The notes under the pieces are model-generated. The model worked only from the letters and a program-made list of their open reading frames with translations, made no database searches and had not been told where the DNA came from. A DNA stretch of 64,000 nt, taken from contig JAKFUS010000021.1 of the NCBI GenBank assembly GCA_021732605.1, forward strand, positions 74,186 through 138,185, written 5' to 3'. Of this stretch, positions 44,705 to 53,999 are shown in pieces; position 1 is the stretch's first letter, and every line of letters starts with the position of its first letter. The position numbers and the translations under genes were made by a program. Source of the stretch: Betaproteobacteria bacterium (lineage in GTDB: Bacteria > Pseudomonadota > Gammaproteobacteria > Burkholderiales > SG8-41).

Positions 44705-45568
44705 TCACTCAAGCGTAAAACGCGCCACTTCAACGCGCGTATGCGGCGTCAGATCAAAAGGCTGTCCGTTGTAGCTCAGCCTCACACCCCGCGCGTTGCC
44801 GATCACCAGGCTTAACGGTGGCCGGCCCTGGATGCGATGCGCAGTACCCACGGGATTAAGCTGGGAAAACAGGATGCGCTCGTTGCGATCCCGCACCTCA
44901 ACCCACGAAGCGGTTTCAAATACAAAATGCAGCTCTGCCATGCCCTTCGACTGCTGCGGCACCGGTGGAGGCACAGGTTTGGCTGCGGGCGTGGCCAGAG
45001 GTTCCACCACAGGAGCGACCGCAAGCACTTCGGTCTGCGGCACTGGCTGCGGTGGTGTGTATACTGCTTCCTGTACCGGCAATGCCGGCTGCACCACATC
45101 CGGTACGGCAACAGGCTTCGGCGCCACGGCGGACACCACGACGTCATTTGGTGCAGAGAAAAAGATCTCAAACAGCATCACGGCGCCGATCACCAGGCCC
45201 AGCGCCGAGACATAAGGCAGCCAGTGGGTCCGGCCCTGTTCGGGAAACGGTATGTTGCGCGACAGCGGGATCGCCCCACTCGCGGACGACGGCACCCGCG
45301 GCAGTTCGACCTTGCCGACCAGCGCGTCGGCATCCAGATCCAGCAGCCTTGCGTAATTACGTACAAAACCCCGGACGAACACGGGCCCCGGAAGCCGGTC
45401 GTACGCATCGGATTCCAGCGCTTCGACCTGTGTCGGAGACAGTTTTAATTGCTGTGCAACCTCGGCGACTGTCAGATTGCGCGCCGCACGCGCCTCAGCC
45501 AGCACGCGACCAGGACGCGGGCTGACGGCGCCAGCCACGGCCTCGGTGGCAGCGTCTGCTTCACTCAT
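44705..45568 (-). CDS. rodZ: RodZ-like cytoskeleton protein (HTH plus membrane span)
   Basis: 287 residues from the ATG at 45568, which overlaps the pilW stop (TGATG). An N-terminal helix-turn-helix (about 18-88, LAEARAARNLTVAEVAQQLK and FVRGFVRNYARLLD) binds MreB in E. coli RodZ. A membrane span lies at 117-138, followed by a Pro/Val-rich periplasmic linker and a C-terminal DUF4115 domain (VEVRDRNERILFSQL). RodZ helps maintain rod shape. The linker is low-complexity, rich in Pro, Val and Ala. Confidence 0.92.
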   Translation of the reverse strand: MSEADAATEAVAGAVSPRPGRVLAEARAARNLTVAEVAQQLKLSPTQVEALESDAYDRLPGPVFVRGFVRNYARLLDLDADALVGKVELPRVPSSASGAIPLSRNIPFPEQGRTHWLPYVSALGLVIGAVMLFEIFFSAPNDVVVSAVAPKPVAVPDVVQPALPVQEAVYTPPQPVPQTEVLAVAPVVEPLATPAAKPVPPPVPQQSKGMAELHFVFETASWVEVRDRNERILFSQLNPVGTAHRIQGRPPLSLVIGNARGVRLSYNGQPFDLTPHTRVEVARFTLE

Positions 45569-46383
45569 CAGAAACGACCGGCCTGCAGCGCAGCCGCCTC
45601 TTTGGATTCCGGAAAATTCTTGCGCAGTTGCTGCGCATAACTGACCTCCGCCAGCGCATTGCCGAGTTTGCGCTCCACACGCAACCCCAGCCACAGCACA
45701 TCCGCTGTTCCGGAAGCCACTTGGGCCAGGCGGCGCAGGTAACCCTGGGCAGCGGCAAAATTATTCGACTGGAAAGAGAGTTCCGCCAGCTGATAGAGGG
45801 CTTGCGGCTGATTGGGACGCAATGTCACTGCCCGCTGGAAAAACTCCAGCGCAGCAGCATCGTCACCCCGCCGGCGCGCGCAGACACCGGCATTGACCAG
45901 CGAGCGCTCCGGCGTCTGATACAGCGGATTCTGCACGGCAATCAGCAGGTGCTTGATGCCTTCTTGTTCGCGTTTGCGCTGGCAAAGGTAGTTGCCGTAA
46001 TTGTTGTTGATATCTGCGTCCCCGGGACTCAGGCGCAAAGCCCGGTTAAAGTTTTCCTCGGCGCGCCGATCATCCTTGAGCGCCGCGTAAATCAGCGCAG
46101 CCACGTTATAGATCGGCGCGTAACCGGGATCAGCCTGTTGCGCGACCGTGACTTCCTCCAGCGCAACACCCATGTTGCCGAGCTCAAAATAACCTGCGGC
46201 CAGTTCGGTATGGATACGCGCACGCGCGCGGGTATCGCTTTCATTGCCGCTGGTGTCGGACATCGGCTGGATTCTGGAATCCACGATGTCGCCGCCGGTT
46301 CCCGCACAGCCGGAAATCACAGCACAAGCCGCCAGCGCCATTGCCATGACGGATCCGCGCACTGTCATCGATAAGCAAGTCAT
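45568..46383 (-). CDS. pilW: Type IV pilus biogenesis lipoprotein PilW (PilF)
   Basis: 271 residues. The signal peptide ends in a lipobox VISGC (C26). Repeated TPR-type pairs are visible ([56 protein letters not shown]). In Pseudomonas PilF and in Neisseria PilW this lipoprotein assists assembly of the outer-membrane secretin or pilus stability. Its start overlaps the rlmN stop by 4 nt, and its end overlaps rodZ. This rlmN-pilW-rodZ coupling is common in betaproteobacteria. Confidence 0.93.
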   Translation of the reverse strand: MTCLSMTVRGSVMAMALAACAVISGCAGTGGDIVDSRIQPMSDTSGNESDTRARARIHTELAAGYFELGNMGVALEEVTVAQQADPGYAPIYNVAALIYAALKDDRRAEENFNRALRLSPGDADINNNYGNYLCQRKREQEGIKHLLIAVQNPLYQTPERSLVNAGVCARRRGDDAAALEFFQRAVTLRPNQPQALYQLAELSFQSNNFAAAQGYLRRLAQVASGTADVLWLGLRVERKLGNALAEVSYAQQLRKNFPESKEAAALQAGRF

Positions 46384-47579
46384 GTCCGCCGCTCCTTCAT
46401 ACCCGCCGCTCCTTCATGCCCGATTTTCTCCATGCGGCGCAGTACGCGCCGGGTCTTGTCCTGCACCTTGCCGGCCAACTGGCCGCAGGCCGCATCTATG
46501 GTATCGCCGCGCGTTTTGCGCACCGTCGCCGTCAGACCAGCCTGCTGCAGCACGTCGCGAAACGCGGCAACTGCCGGCGCCGCCGAACGTTCGTAGCCCG
46601 AATCCGGGAACGGATTGAACGGTATCAGATTGATTTTGCACGGAACAGGTTTCACCGTTTTGACCAGCTCCCGCGCCAGTGCAACGCTGTCGTTGACCCC
46701 GGCCAGCATGACGTATTCAAAGGTCACAAAATCGCGCGGCGCCTTTTCGATATAACGCAGGCACGCCGCCAGCAGTTCGCGAATCGGGTATTTGCGGTTG
46801 ATCGGCACCAGCTGGTCGCGCAAGGCATCGTTCGGCGCGTGCAGCGACACCGCCAGCGCCACCGGACAGGCTTCGCGCAAGCGGTCGATGGCCGGCACCA
46901 GTCCCGAGGTCGACAGCGTCAGGCGGCGGCGCGAAATGCCATACGCGTGGTCATCCAGCATCAACTGCATGGCCGTGACCACGTTGTCGAAATTGGCCAG
47001 CGGTTCGCCCATGCCCATCATCACCACATTGGTAATCGGGCGCTCCACGCCGAGCGTGGCGGACAGGCTGCGACTGGCATGCCAGAGCTGGCCGATGATC
47101 TCAGCGGCACCAAGATTGCGGTTAAAGCCCTGGCGACCGGTCGAGCAAAAAGAACATTCCAGGGCACAACCCGCCTGCGAAGAAATACACAGCGTGCCGC
47201 GGTAACGCTTGGCCTGGACGCCTTCCTCAGACGGCTCATTGTCGACCTCATGATCAACCTCATGATCAACCTCATGTTCAACATTACCTTCCGGGATATA
47301 GACCGCTTCGATGGCATTGCCGGTGCCAACATTGAACAGCCACTTGCGCGTGCCGTCGGCTGCGGTGGTGTCGCGCAGCACCTCGGAACCGGTAATGCCG
47401 GCAATCGCGCCGATCTGCTCGCGGAAGTGTTTCGACACATCGGTCATCAGACCGAAATCGTCGATCCCGGCCTGATGCATCCAGCGCATCATCTGACGCG
47501 CGCGAAAGGGCTTCTCCCCCATGTCCGCACACAGCGTCTCGAACTGGTTGCGGTTCAAGCCCAGCAGATTGAGGGACAT
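46380..47579 (-). CDS. rlmN: 23S rRNA/tRNA adenine-C2 methyltransferase RlmN
   Basis: 399 residues from the ATG at 47579 ([13 protein letters not shown]). It is a radical SAM enzyme that methylates A2503 of 23S rRNA and A37 of some tRNAs. The cluster motif is CALECSFC (C138/C142/C145), [12 protein letters not shown] follows, and the catalytic cysteine partner lies in the C-terminal DAACGQL. An unusual insertion of three EVDH/EVDN repeats at about 100-114, encoded by a 12-bp tandem repeat, separates the N-terminal accessory domain from the SAM domain. A longer frame upstream lies across ndk and is rejected. Confidence 0.96.
   Translation of the reverse strand: MSLNLLGLNRNQFETLCADMGEKPFRARQMMRWMHQAGIDDFGLMTDVSKHFREQIGAIAGITGSEVLRDTTAADGTRKWLFNVGTGNAIEAVYIPEGNVEHEVDHEVDHEVDNEPSEEGVQAKRYRGTLCISSQAGCALECSFCSTGRQGFNRNLGAAEIIGQLWHASRSLSATLGVERPITNVVMMGMGEPLANFDNVVTAMQLMLDDHAYGISRRRLTLSTSGLVPAIDRLREACPVALAVSLHAPNDALRDQLVPINRKYPIRELLAACLRYIEKAPRDFVTFEYVMLAGVNDSVALARELVKTVKPVPCKINLIPFNPFPDSGYERSAAPAVAAFRDVLQQAGLTATVRKTRGDTIDAACGQLAGKVQDKTRRVLRRMEKIGHEGAAGMKERRT
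47246..47281. repeat. 12-bp in-frame tandem repeat inside rlmN
   Basis: Three units of CCTCATGATCAA (last one CCTCATGTTCAA) encode a repeated four-residue EVDH on the minus strand. Because the unit is a multiple of three, copy-number change would keep the frame. Confidence 0.92.
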
Positions 47580-47613
47580 GGGATTAGGGATTACCCTGGG
47601 TTGAGACGCTGGC

Positions 47614-48039
47614 TCAGCGCGAATAAACGTCGAGCGCGGGGAAAAAGTAGGCCACTTCCACCGCGGCGTTCGCTGCTGAATCCGAGCCGTGCACGGCATT
47701 GGCATCGATGCTGTCGGCAAAGTCGGCGCGAATCGTGCCCTTGTCGGCCTTCTTGGGGTCCGTTGCACCCATCAGGTCGCGATTCTTCTGGATCGCGTTA
47801 TCACCTTCCAGCGCCTGGATCATCACCGGCCCTGAAATCATGAAGGCCACCAGTTCGCCAAAAAACGGGCGCGCTTTGTGCACCGCATAAAATCCCTCCG
47901 CCTGCTGGCGCGACAAATGCGTCATTCGCGCTGCAACAACCCGTAAGCCAGCCCCTTCAAATCGGGCGTAAATCTGGCCGATAACGTTTTTCGCGACGGC
48001 GTCGGGTTTGATGATCGAAAGCGTACGTTCAACAGCCAT
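47614..48039 (-). CDS. ndk: Nucleoside diphosphate kinase
   Basis: 141 residues, the standard size. The catalytic histidine is H117 in [12 protein letters not shown]. The N-terminal [18 protein letters not shown] and [17 protein letters not shown] loop are typical. It moves the terminal phosphate from ATP to other nucleoside diphosphates through a phosphohistidine. It is the first gene of the ndk-rlmN-pilW-rodZ group, 34 nt before rlmN. Confidence 0.98.
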   Translation of the reverse strand: MAVERTLSIIKPDAVAKNVIGQIYARFEGAGLRVVAARMTHLSRQQAEGFYAVHKARPFFGELVAFMISGPVMIQALEGDNAIQKNRDLMGATDPKKADKGTIRADFADSIDANAVHGSDSAANAAVEVAYFFPALDVYSR

Positions 48040-48171
48040 GAAAATCCCCTAAATTCCAGAGTTAAGAATAACAGGGGAGAATAGCACGATAACATCTTGA
48101 ATAAAAGACGTTTACCGGCAAATTTACCGGCATGACGCTGCGCCGCCTGACAGCAACTCCGATGCGCTGTG

Positions 48172-50301
48172 TCAGGCTGCAGCGCGGCGTAACTGCAGGC
48201 GCTGCCAGAGATAAATCGGCACACCGACCGCCAGTCCGATCAGGTCGGTAATGGTGCCGGGGTGGATCAGGCACAACGCCGCGCCGAACAGCACCACGCG
48301 CAAAGGCATCGCCAACCGGCCGCCAAACCAGCCCTCAGTAGAGCCTGCGAGGAACCAGATACCGATCGCCGCCGAAACAAAGGCCTGGCCGATCGCCGCC
48401 CACTCCCCCTGCATCAGCAACACCGGCGCAAAAAAGAACATGAACGGGATGATAAACGTCGCCAGGCCCATTTTCAGCGCAATCCACGAAGTCTTCCATG
48501 GATCGGCATTGCACATGCCCGCGGCGGCAAATGACGCCAGCGCCACCGGCGGCGTAATTGCCGAGATCACCGCAAAATAGAAAATGAACATGTGCGCAAC
48601 CAGTGGCGCAATCCCGATCTTGGTCAGCCCCGGCGCGATGACGGCAGCTGCAATGGCGTAAGCCGCGGTCGTCGGCATGCCCATGCCGAGAATCAGCGCC
48701 ACCAGTGCCGCAAAGATCATCGCCAGAAACTGGCTGGCTCCAGCGATGCCGAGGATCATTTCGGAAAAGCGGCCGCCGATGCCGGTCAGTGCCACCACGC
48801 CGACAATGATGCCGGCGCAGGCGCACACCGCCACCAGCTGTATCGTGTCGCGCGCCGCAAGATTGAGGGCCTCCAGCGTCTTGCGCCACCCAAACATGAA
48901 GACCAGCCCGAGAATCATCGCGAATACCAGCGCCATGCCCGCCCGGTTGCCGATGATGGAAGCCAGCAACGGCGGAACATAAGTGATGACCAGGCCGGCG
49001 GCGGCACCAATGGCCACCAGTGACAGCACGCGCACCAGCAGCGCGGTGGCGAACGCAAACCGGGGGCCCGCCGGCGTTTTGGCCGCAAGCTGCAGGTCGA
49101 GATCCCCGTAGCGCACCGCCAACCAGCCGACCACCAGCGCGGTAAGGATGCCCAGCCCGCCTGCACGGAATGGTGAATAGCCGTCGAGCAGTGCCCAGAC
49201 CAGTACCACAATCGGCGCAAACAGATAGAGCCGCTTCAGCATCTCCCATAACGGCGGCAGTTCGTCTTTGCGCAGGCCGCGCAAGCCCAGGCGGATGGCA
49301 TGCAGGTCGACGTGGATCCAGCAGGCAATGTAGAACAGCAATGCCGGGATCACCGCGGCCAGCGCAATCTCACCGTAAGGTATCCCGGTAATCTCCGCCA
49401 TCAGGAAGGCGCCGGCGCCCAATACCGGCGGCGTAATCTGGCCGCCAGTGGATGAGGTGGCTTCAATCGCCGCTGCGGTCGGACGGTCATAGCCGACCTT
49501 GCGCATCATCGGAATCGTCACCATGCCGGAAGCAACCACGTTGGCTACGGCAGACCCTGAAATTGCACCGAACAGGATACCGGAGGCCACCGCCGCCTTC
49601 GCCGGGCCGCCGCGCGCCCAGCCGAACAACGCATTACACAGGTCGTTGATGTAATCACCGACCTTGGATACCTGCAGGAATGCGGCGAAAGTAACAAACA
49701 GGATGATGTAGGACGACGAGACTTGGGTGGTCACCCCGAAAATCCCGTATTCGCTATAGATATAGGTAAAAAAACGATCGATCGCAAAACCCTTGTGCTC
49801 CAGCACGCCGGGCATCCATGGCCCGACAAAACAGTAAATGATGAACACACTGGCAATGATCGGCAGCGCCAGACCCGCCGTGCGCCGCGTGAATTCGAGC
49901 ACAAGCAGCGTACCGAGGAATCCCGAAATGACATCGCCGGTGGTGAATTGGGCGCCGGCGCGGAACAGCAGGCCGTCCAGCTCGATGACGATATAAACCG
50001 TACAGGCGATGAAGGCGATGACCAGAATCCAGTCATACCAGGGCACGCCTACCCCGCGTGCGCGCGTTCCCGCCGAATACATCATGAAACCGATCGCCCC
50101 GCCCCAGCCCACGTGAATTGCGCGGAACAGCAGCGGTTCCAGCGAATAAACATTCAGTACATAAAGGTGAAACAGCGTGAAGCCCACGCACAACACGGAC
50201 AGCAGGATGGTCTCCCAGCGGTGCAACAAGCGTTTGTTACCGCCGAACTCCTCATCGGCCACCGGCGGTTTGATGACGTCGTCTGCTGTGGGTGCGCTCA
50301 T
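48172..50301 (-). CDS. TRAP transporter permease, fused 4TM/12TM type
   Basis: 709 residues. The N-terminal part (about 25-130) is the small DctQ-like subunit, and the remainder the large DctM-like subunit with many membrane spans; GAISGSAVANVVASG, SSTGGQITPPVLGAGAFLMAE and ALILGMGMPTTAAYAI are hallmark loops of the fused permease. It works with a TAXI-type binding protein, encoded just upstream on the same strand (50390-51394), to take up an organic acid with a sodium or proton gradient. The substrate cannot be read from sequence. A terminator hairpin lies in the gap between the two genes. Confidence 0.93.
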   Translation of the reverse strand: MSAPTADDVIKPPVADEEFGGNKRLLHRWETILLSVLCVGFTLFHLYVLNVYSLEPLLFRAIHVGWGGAIGFMMYSAGTRARGVGVPWYDWILVIAFIACTVYIVIELDGLLFRAGAQFTTGDVISGFLGTLLVLEFTRRTAGLALPIIASVFIIYCFVGPWMPGVLEHKGFAIDRFFTYIYSEYGIFGVTTQVSSSYIILFVTFAAFLQVSKVGDYINDLCNALFGWARGGPAKAAVASGILFGAISGSAVANVVASGMVTIPMMRKVGYDRPTAAAIEATSSTGGQITPPVLGAGAFLMAEITGIPYGEIALAAVIPALLFYIACWIHVDLHAIRLGLRGLRKDELPPLWEMLKRLYLFAPIVVLVWALLDGYSPFRAGGLGILTALVVGWLAVRYGDLDLQLAAKTPAGPRFAFATALLVRVLSLVAIGAAAGLVITYVPPLLASIIGNRAGMALVFAMILGLVFMFGWRKTLEALNLAARDTIQLVAVCACAGIIVGVVALTGIGGRFSEMILGIAGASQFLAMIFAALVALILGMGMPTTAAYAIAAAVIAPGLTKIGIAPLVAHMFIFYFAVISAITPPVALASFAAAGMCNADPWKTSWIALKMGLATFIIPFMFFFAPVLLMQGEWAAIGQAFVSAAIGIWFLAGSTEGWFGGRLAMPLRVVLFGAALCLIHPGTITDLIGLAVGVPIYLWQRLQLRRAAA

Positions 50302-50322
50302 GCCCGTTTCTTTCTCAAGAAC

Positions 50323-50357
50323 AAAAAAAACCGCACTGTGCTTGCGCGCAGTGCGGG
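50323..50357 (-). terminator. Intrinsic terminator between TAXI binding protein and permease genes
   Basis: Stem CCGCACTG/CAGTGCGG (50331-50338 with 50349-50356) is followed on the minus strand by a run of eight T residues. It lies 33 nt past the binding-protein stop and 22 nt before the permease start, so it would reduce permease transcription relative to the binding protein. Confidence 0.88.
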
Positions 50358-50389
50358 TTATTCAGAAATTAATCCATCAGCCCTTGTAT

Positions 50390-51394
50390 TTAGCCCTTAT
50401 ATTCCGGCGGAATCAGGTGCTTGGGCACGTCAATGCCCTTTTCCCTGAAGTAACGGATCGCGCCCGGATGGAACGGCAGGAAGCCGTTGCGGTTCCAGTT
50501 GACGAGCAGGGTTTCCTTGGACGCGGCGTGGCCCTTGATCATCTGCGGGTTGTTCTCCAGCACCGCCTTGACCACCGCATAAACCAGATCGTCGGCCACG
50601 TCCTTGTTCGCGATAGCGAAGTTATAGAGGCCCACCGTCTTGTGATCTTCGGTCTGCTGCTTGTAGGTGCCCTTCGGGATCACCGAGTCGGACAGCTCCG
50701 GCATCGCCGCCTTCAGCTTTTTGATCTCGTCGGCGCTGAACGTGAAGAAACGTACCTTGTTGGTGGTTTCCAGTTCCGAATACACGGGGATCGGCACACC
50801 CGCACAGAACGGGAAAGCATCAATCAGGCCGTCCTGCAGACCCGCCCCCATGTCAGAGGCCTGGCCGTTCTGGACCGTCGTATTGATGCCCAGCGCCTTG
50901 AACATCAGCGGGAAATAAGTACCGCAGGTACCGGCGCGCGGACCGATGCCGGATTTTTTGCCGTTCAGGTCATTGACCGACTTGATCGGGCTTTTCTCCA
51001 GCGTCACAAAATGGAACGGCGTGTCGTACATCGGGAACATCGCGCGGATGTTGCGGTACTGCTTGCCCTGCGTCCACGCCTCCTTGCCTTCCCATGCCTG
51101 CAGCGCAATGCCCATCGTGGTCATGCCGAAATCGACCTGCTTGGATTCAGTCAGGATGATGTTCTGGTTCGGTCCCTGGGTCTGCTGGGTGCTGATGTTG
51201 GTGCCGATTTTTTCATTCACCAGGCTTGCCCACACCTGGCCATAGACAAAATACAGACCGCCCACCGACGCCGTACCCAGCGTCAGGTTCTTCGGCCAGT
51301 TCGGATTCGGTTTGGCCTGCGCGTATGCGCCGGTCGCCAGCGTCAGGCCGGTCAGGGCCGCCACGGCAAACTTCAATACCTGTGCAATGCTCAT
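50390..51394 (-). CDS. TAXI-family TRAP transporter substrate-binding protein
   Basis: 334 residues with a cleavable signal peptide (about 1-25, ending AYAQA). The TAXI signature LGTASVGGLYFVYGQ appears early, followed by STQQTQGPNQNI, FGMTTMGIA, and GPRAGTCGTYFP. The family binds small organic acids such as glutamate or other carboxylates in the periplasm. The start at 51394 is preceded by GAGGAGAAA as ribosome binding site. It precedes the fused permease. The upstream gene is tilS, 168 bp away. Confidence 0.94.
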   Translation of the reverse strand: MSIAQVLKFAVAALTGLTLATGAYAQAKPNPNWPKNLTLGTASVGGLYFVYGQVWASLVNEKIGTNISTQQTQGPNQNIILTESKQVDFGMTTMGIALQAWEGKEAWTQGKQYRNIRAMFPMYDTPFHFVTLEKSPIKSVNDLNGKKSGIGPRAGTCGTYFPLMFKALGINTTVQNGQASDMGAGLQDGLIDAFPFCAGVPIPVYSELETTNKVRFFTFSADEIKKLKAAMPELSDSVIPKGTYKQQTEDHKTVGLYNFAIANKDVADDLVYAVVKAVLENNPQMIKGHAASKETLLVNWNRNGFLPFHPGAIRYFREKGIDVPKHLIPPEYKG

Positions 51395-51562
51395 CGTTTT
51401 TCTCCTCGCTGCGGGTCGGCTTCAGGTCGTTAATGAATTCAGGATGCGCGCCTGCAGATTGCGACGCGTTATTTTCATCCTTTGAACGAACCAAGCCAGA
51501 TTAACAAAGCCCCCTGTGTTTGGCAAACCAGCGCTGTCGATCAAAACAGGGACTGCATTGCC

Positions 51563-52882
51563 TCAATCCGGGGTCCACACCGGCAGCAATCCGGGACTGC
51601 CTGCCCCGGCCTGAAACTTCGCATCCACACCCAGGCCGGGCACTGCGGCAAGCTCGCCGTCGACGTACAGGAACGGCAGCCGCTCGCGCAACCACGGAGG
51701 CAAAGCCGCCTCCTGCAGCAGGTTGCGCACGGTGCGCTGACGCCCCGCCTCCGCCGGGCGCAGCATTTCCCCGCCACGCCGGACGCGTACCCGCAACGAT
51801 GCCGGGCGCAGCACCCCCGCAGCAATACCCTCGCCTGTGCGCCGCACCAGTCGCAAGGAGCCACCGAGTTGCGGCAACGGCAACGTGCCGCGACCATCCC
51901 AGACCACTTCGAATGACTTTGCCAGCTTCGGCAATGGCCGGACGATGTACAGCGCATCCTGGAAACGCCGCAGCTCGACGCCGCCCAGATCCACGCACAC
52001 CCGCGCATCGCCGCGCGCGGTACCCGCCTGGCGCAGCACTTCATCCAGACGTTCCGCTTCCGGCATCGCGACATCATTGCCGCGCAGGAAATAACGCAAG
52101 GCATTGCGCGCGCGAGATGGTGCGAGCCCTTTCAACAGCACCAGCGGCAATCGGCCTACAGGGTTACCCGCATCGAGATCGCCCGCAGCGAGCACATCGA
52201 GCAATTCCGAACATTCCGCCTGGTGGCGCGCCGCGCGCGCCAGTGTGCCGCGCACGCCGGACAGTTTCGATTCGAGCAGCGGCAGCACATCGTGGCGCAG
52301 GAAATTGCGCAGATAAGCCCGGTCCTGATTACTCTCGTCCTCGACCCAATGCAGATCGTGACGCGATGCATAGGCTTCGATCGCGGCGCGCGGTGTTTCC
52401 AGCAGCGGGCGCAATACCAAGGGCGCTGCGGATGCCCCCGGCCTCAACACCGGCATTGCAGAAAGGCCGCGTGGCCCGGCGCCGCGCAACATTTGCAGCA
52501 GCACGGTCTCCGCCTGGTCATCACGGTTGTGTGCCAGCACGAGCACATCGGCGCCGCTCGCAGCGAACACTGCATAACGGGCGGCACGCGCCGCCGCTTC
52601 GGTGCTGTTGCCGCGCGGCACGTCAACCTTGGCAACATGCAGCTTCATGCCGAATTCGCGGCACAAGCGGCGACAAAACGCCGCCCAGCGCGCCGCATGC
52701 GGACTGATCTGATGATTGACATGGATTGCGGAGATGCGCACGGGCGCAATGCGCAGCTTGCGCACCAGCGCATGCAGCAGCACCACGGAATCAATGCCGC
52801 CGCTGAGACCCACAACAAGGGTCGCGCCACGAGAAATTTCCCGGCGCAGAACGACGCCGACGTCGGCCGCCAGTTTGTCCAT
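51563..52882 (-). CDS. tilS: tRNA(Ile)-lysidine synthase TilS
   Basis: 439 residues from the ATG at 52882 (MDKLAADVGVVLRR); an open frame to a TTG at 52927 adds 15. The N-terminal PP-loop SGGIDS is at 27-32, followed by HVNHQISPHAARW and VLVLAHNRDDQAETVLLQML. The C-terminal TilS substrate domain (RPAEAGRQRTVRNLLQEAALPPW) is present. It converts C34 of the tRNA-Ile CAU anticodon to lysidine, needed to read AUA. It is about 50 nt after accA. Confidence 0.95.
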   Translation of the reverse strand: MDKLAADVGVVLRREISRGATLVVGLSGGIDSVVLLHALVRKLRIAPVRISAIHVNHQISPHAARWAAFCRRLCREFGMKLHVAKVDVPRGNSTEAAARAARYAVFAASGADVLVLAHNRDDQAETVLLQMLRGAGPRGLSAMPVLRPGASAAPLVLRPLLETPRAAIEAYASRHDLHWVEDESNQDRAYLRNFLRHDVLPLLESKLSGVRGTLARAARHQAECSELLDVLAAGDLDAGNPVGRLPLVLLKGLAPSRARNALRYFLRGNDVAMPEAERLDEVLRQAGTARGDARVCVDLGGVELRRFQDALYIVRPLPKLAKSFEVVWDGRGTLPLPQLGGSLRLVRRTGEGIAAGVLRPASLRVRVRRGGEMLRPAEAGRQRTVRNLLQEAALPPWLRERLPFLYVDGELAAVPGLGVDAKFQAGAGSPGLLPVWTPD

Positions 52883-52932
52883 CAATGGGGGAACTGCCAA
52901 TCCACGCCGCGGTTCATGGCACGCCAACCATC

Positions 52933-53901
52933 TCAGCGGCTTTCCGTTTCCTTGAACTGGCCATAACCCATCAGCCGCGCAAAACGCGCCTCGGCCAGCT
53001 TGTCGAGCGGCAGGTCACGCAACTGCCGCCAGCTTTCCTGCAGCGCTTTTTTCAGTGACTGCATCATCGTGTCGTAGTCGCGATGCGCACCACCCAGGGG
53101 TTCGGGAATGATCTTGTCAATCAAGCCCAGCGTTTTCAGCCGGGTCGCAGTAATACCCAGCGTTTCCGCGGCATCCGGTGCCCGCTCGGCACTTTTCCAC
53201 AGGATCGACGCGCAGCCTTCCGGCGAAATCACCGAATAGGTCGAGTACTGCAGCATCAGCGTCACATCGCCGACAGCGATGGCCAGCGCGCCGCCCGAAC
53301 CGCCCTCGCCGATCACCGTGCAGATCACCGGCGTTTTCAGCGCCGCCATCGCAAACAGGTTGCGGCCAATGGCCTCCGACTGGCCACGTTCCTCGGCGCC
53401 GACGCCGGGATAAGCGCCCGGGGTATCGATAAAGGTGAACACCGGTACGCCGAATTTTTCAGCGAGCTTCATCAGGCGCAGCGCCTTGCGATAGCCCTCG
53501 GGCCGCGGCATGCCGAAATTGCGGTAAATCTTGTCCTTGGTATCGCGCCCCTTCTGGTGCCCGATCACCACCACGGTCTGCCCGCCGAAACGCGCCATGC
53601 CGCCGACGATCGCCGGATCATCGGCATACACGCGGTCGCCGTGCATTTCCTCGAAATCGGTAAACAAGGCGTTGATGTAGTCCAGCGTGTACGGTCGCTG
53701 CGGATGGCGCGCGACCTGCGAAATCTGCCAGGCATTGAGCTTGGAATAGATTTCCTTGGTCAGCCCCTGGCTTTTTTTCTGCAACCGCGCGATTTCCTCC
53801 GAAATATCCAGCGCCGAATCGTCCTGCACAAAACGCAGTTCTTCGATCTTGGTTTCCAGATCGGCGATAGGCTGCTCGAATTCGAGGAAAGTCGTTTTCA
53901 T
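52933..53901 (-). CDS. accA: Acetyl-CoA carboxylase carboxyltransferase subunit alpha
   Basis: 322 residues from the ATG at 53901 ([16 protein letters not shown]). The N-terminal helical part and the carboxyltransferase core are as expected: [52 protein letters not shown] and [19 protein letters not shown]. It forms the carboxyltransferase with AccD, which is not in the window, for malonyl-CoA synthesis. The frame is open further upstream through the repeat array and is rejected. tilS follows directly. Confidence 0.97.
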   Translation of the reverse strand: MKTTFLEFEQPIADLETKIEELRFVQDDSALDISEEIARLQKKSQGLTKEIYSKLNAWQISQVARHPQRPYTLDYINALFTDFEEMHGDRVYADDPAIVGGMARFGGQTVVVIGHQKGRDTKDKIYRNFGMPRPEGYRKALRLMKLAEKFGVPVFTFIDTPGAYPGVGAEERGQSEAIGRNLFAMAALKTPVICTVIGEGGSGGALAIAVGDVTLMLQYSTYSVISPEGCASILWKSAERAPDAAETLGITATRLKTLGLIDKIIPEPLGGAHRDYDTMMQSLKKALQESWRQLRDLPLDKLAEARFARLMGYGQFKETESR

Positions 53902-53922
53902 GGGGCGAAATGATACAGGACG

Positions 53923-53996
53923 TGATGGGTGATGGGTGATGGGTGATGGAAAATTCTTCCGGGCACCCATCACCCATTACCCTTCACCGATCACCG
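53923..53996. repeat. Two inverted heptanucleotide arrays between accA and ggt
   Basis: Four units of TGATGGG (last varied) at 53923-53950 face four units of ATCACCC/ATTACCC-type at 53969-53996, so the two arrays are inverted relative to each other and could pair. They fill the gap between the ggt stop and the accA start, with the nearest unit 22 nt from the accA ATG. Confidence 0.9.
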
Positions 53997-53999
53997 ATT

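Noticed and set aside
53902-53973. Longer accA start reading through the heptanucleotide arrays
   Set aside because: The added residues are repeat-encoded (PSPITHHPS) and the family N-terminus begins at the ATG at 53901.
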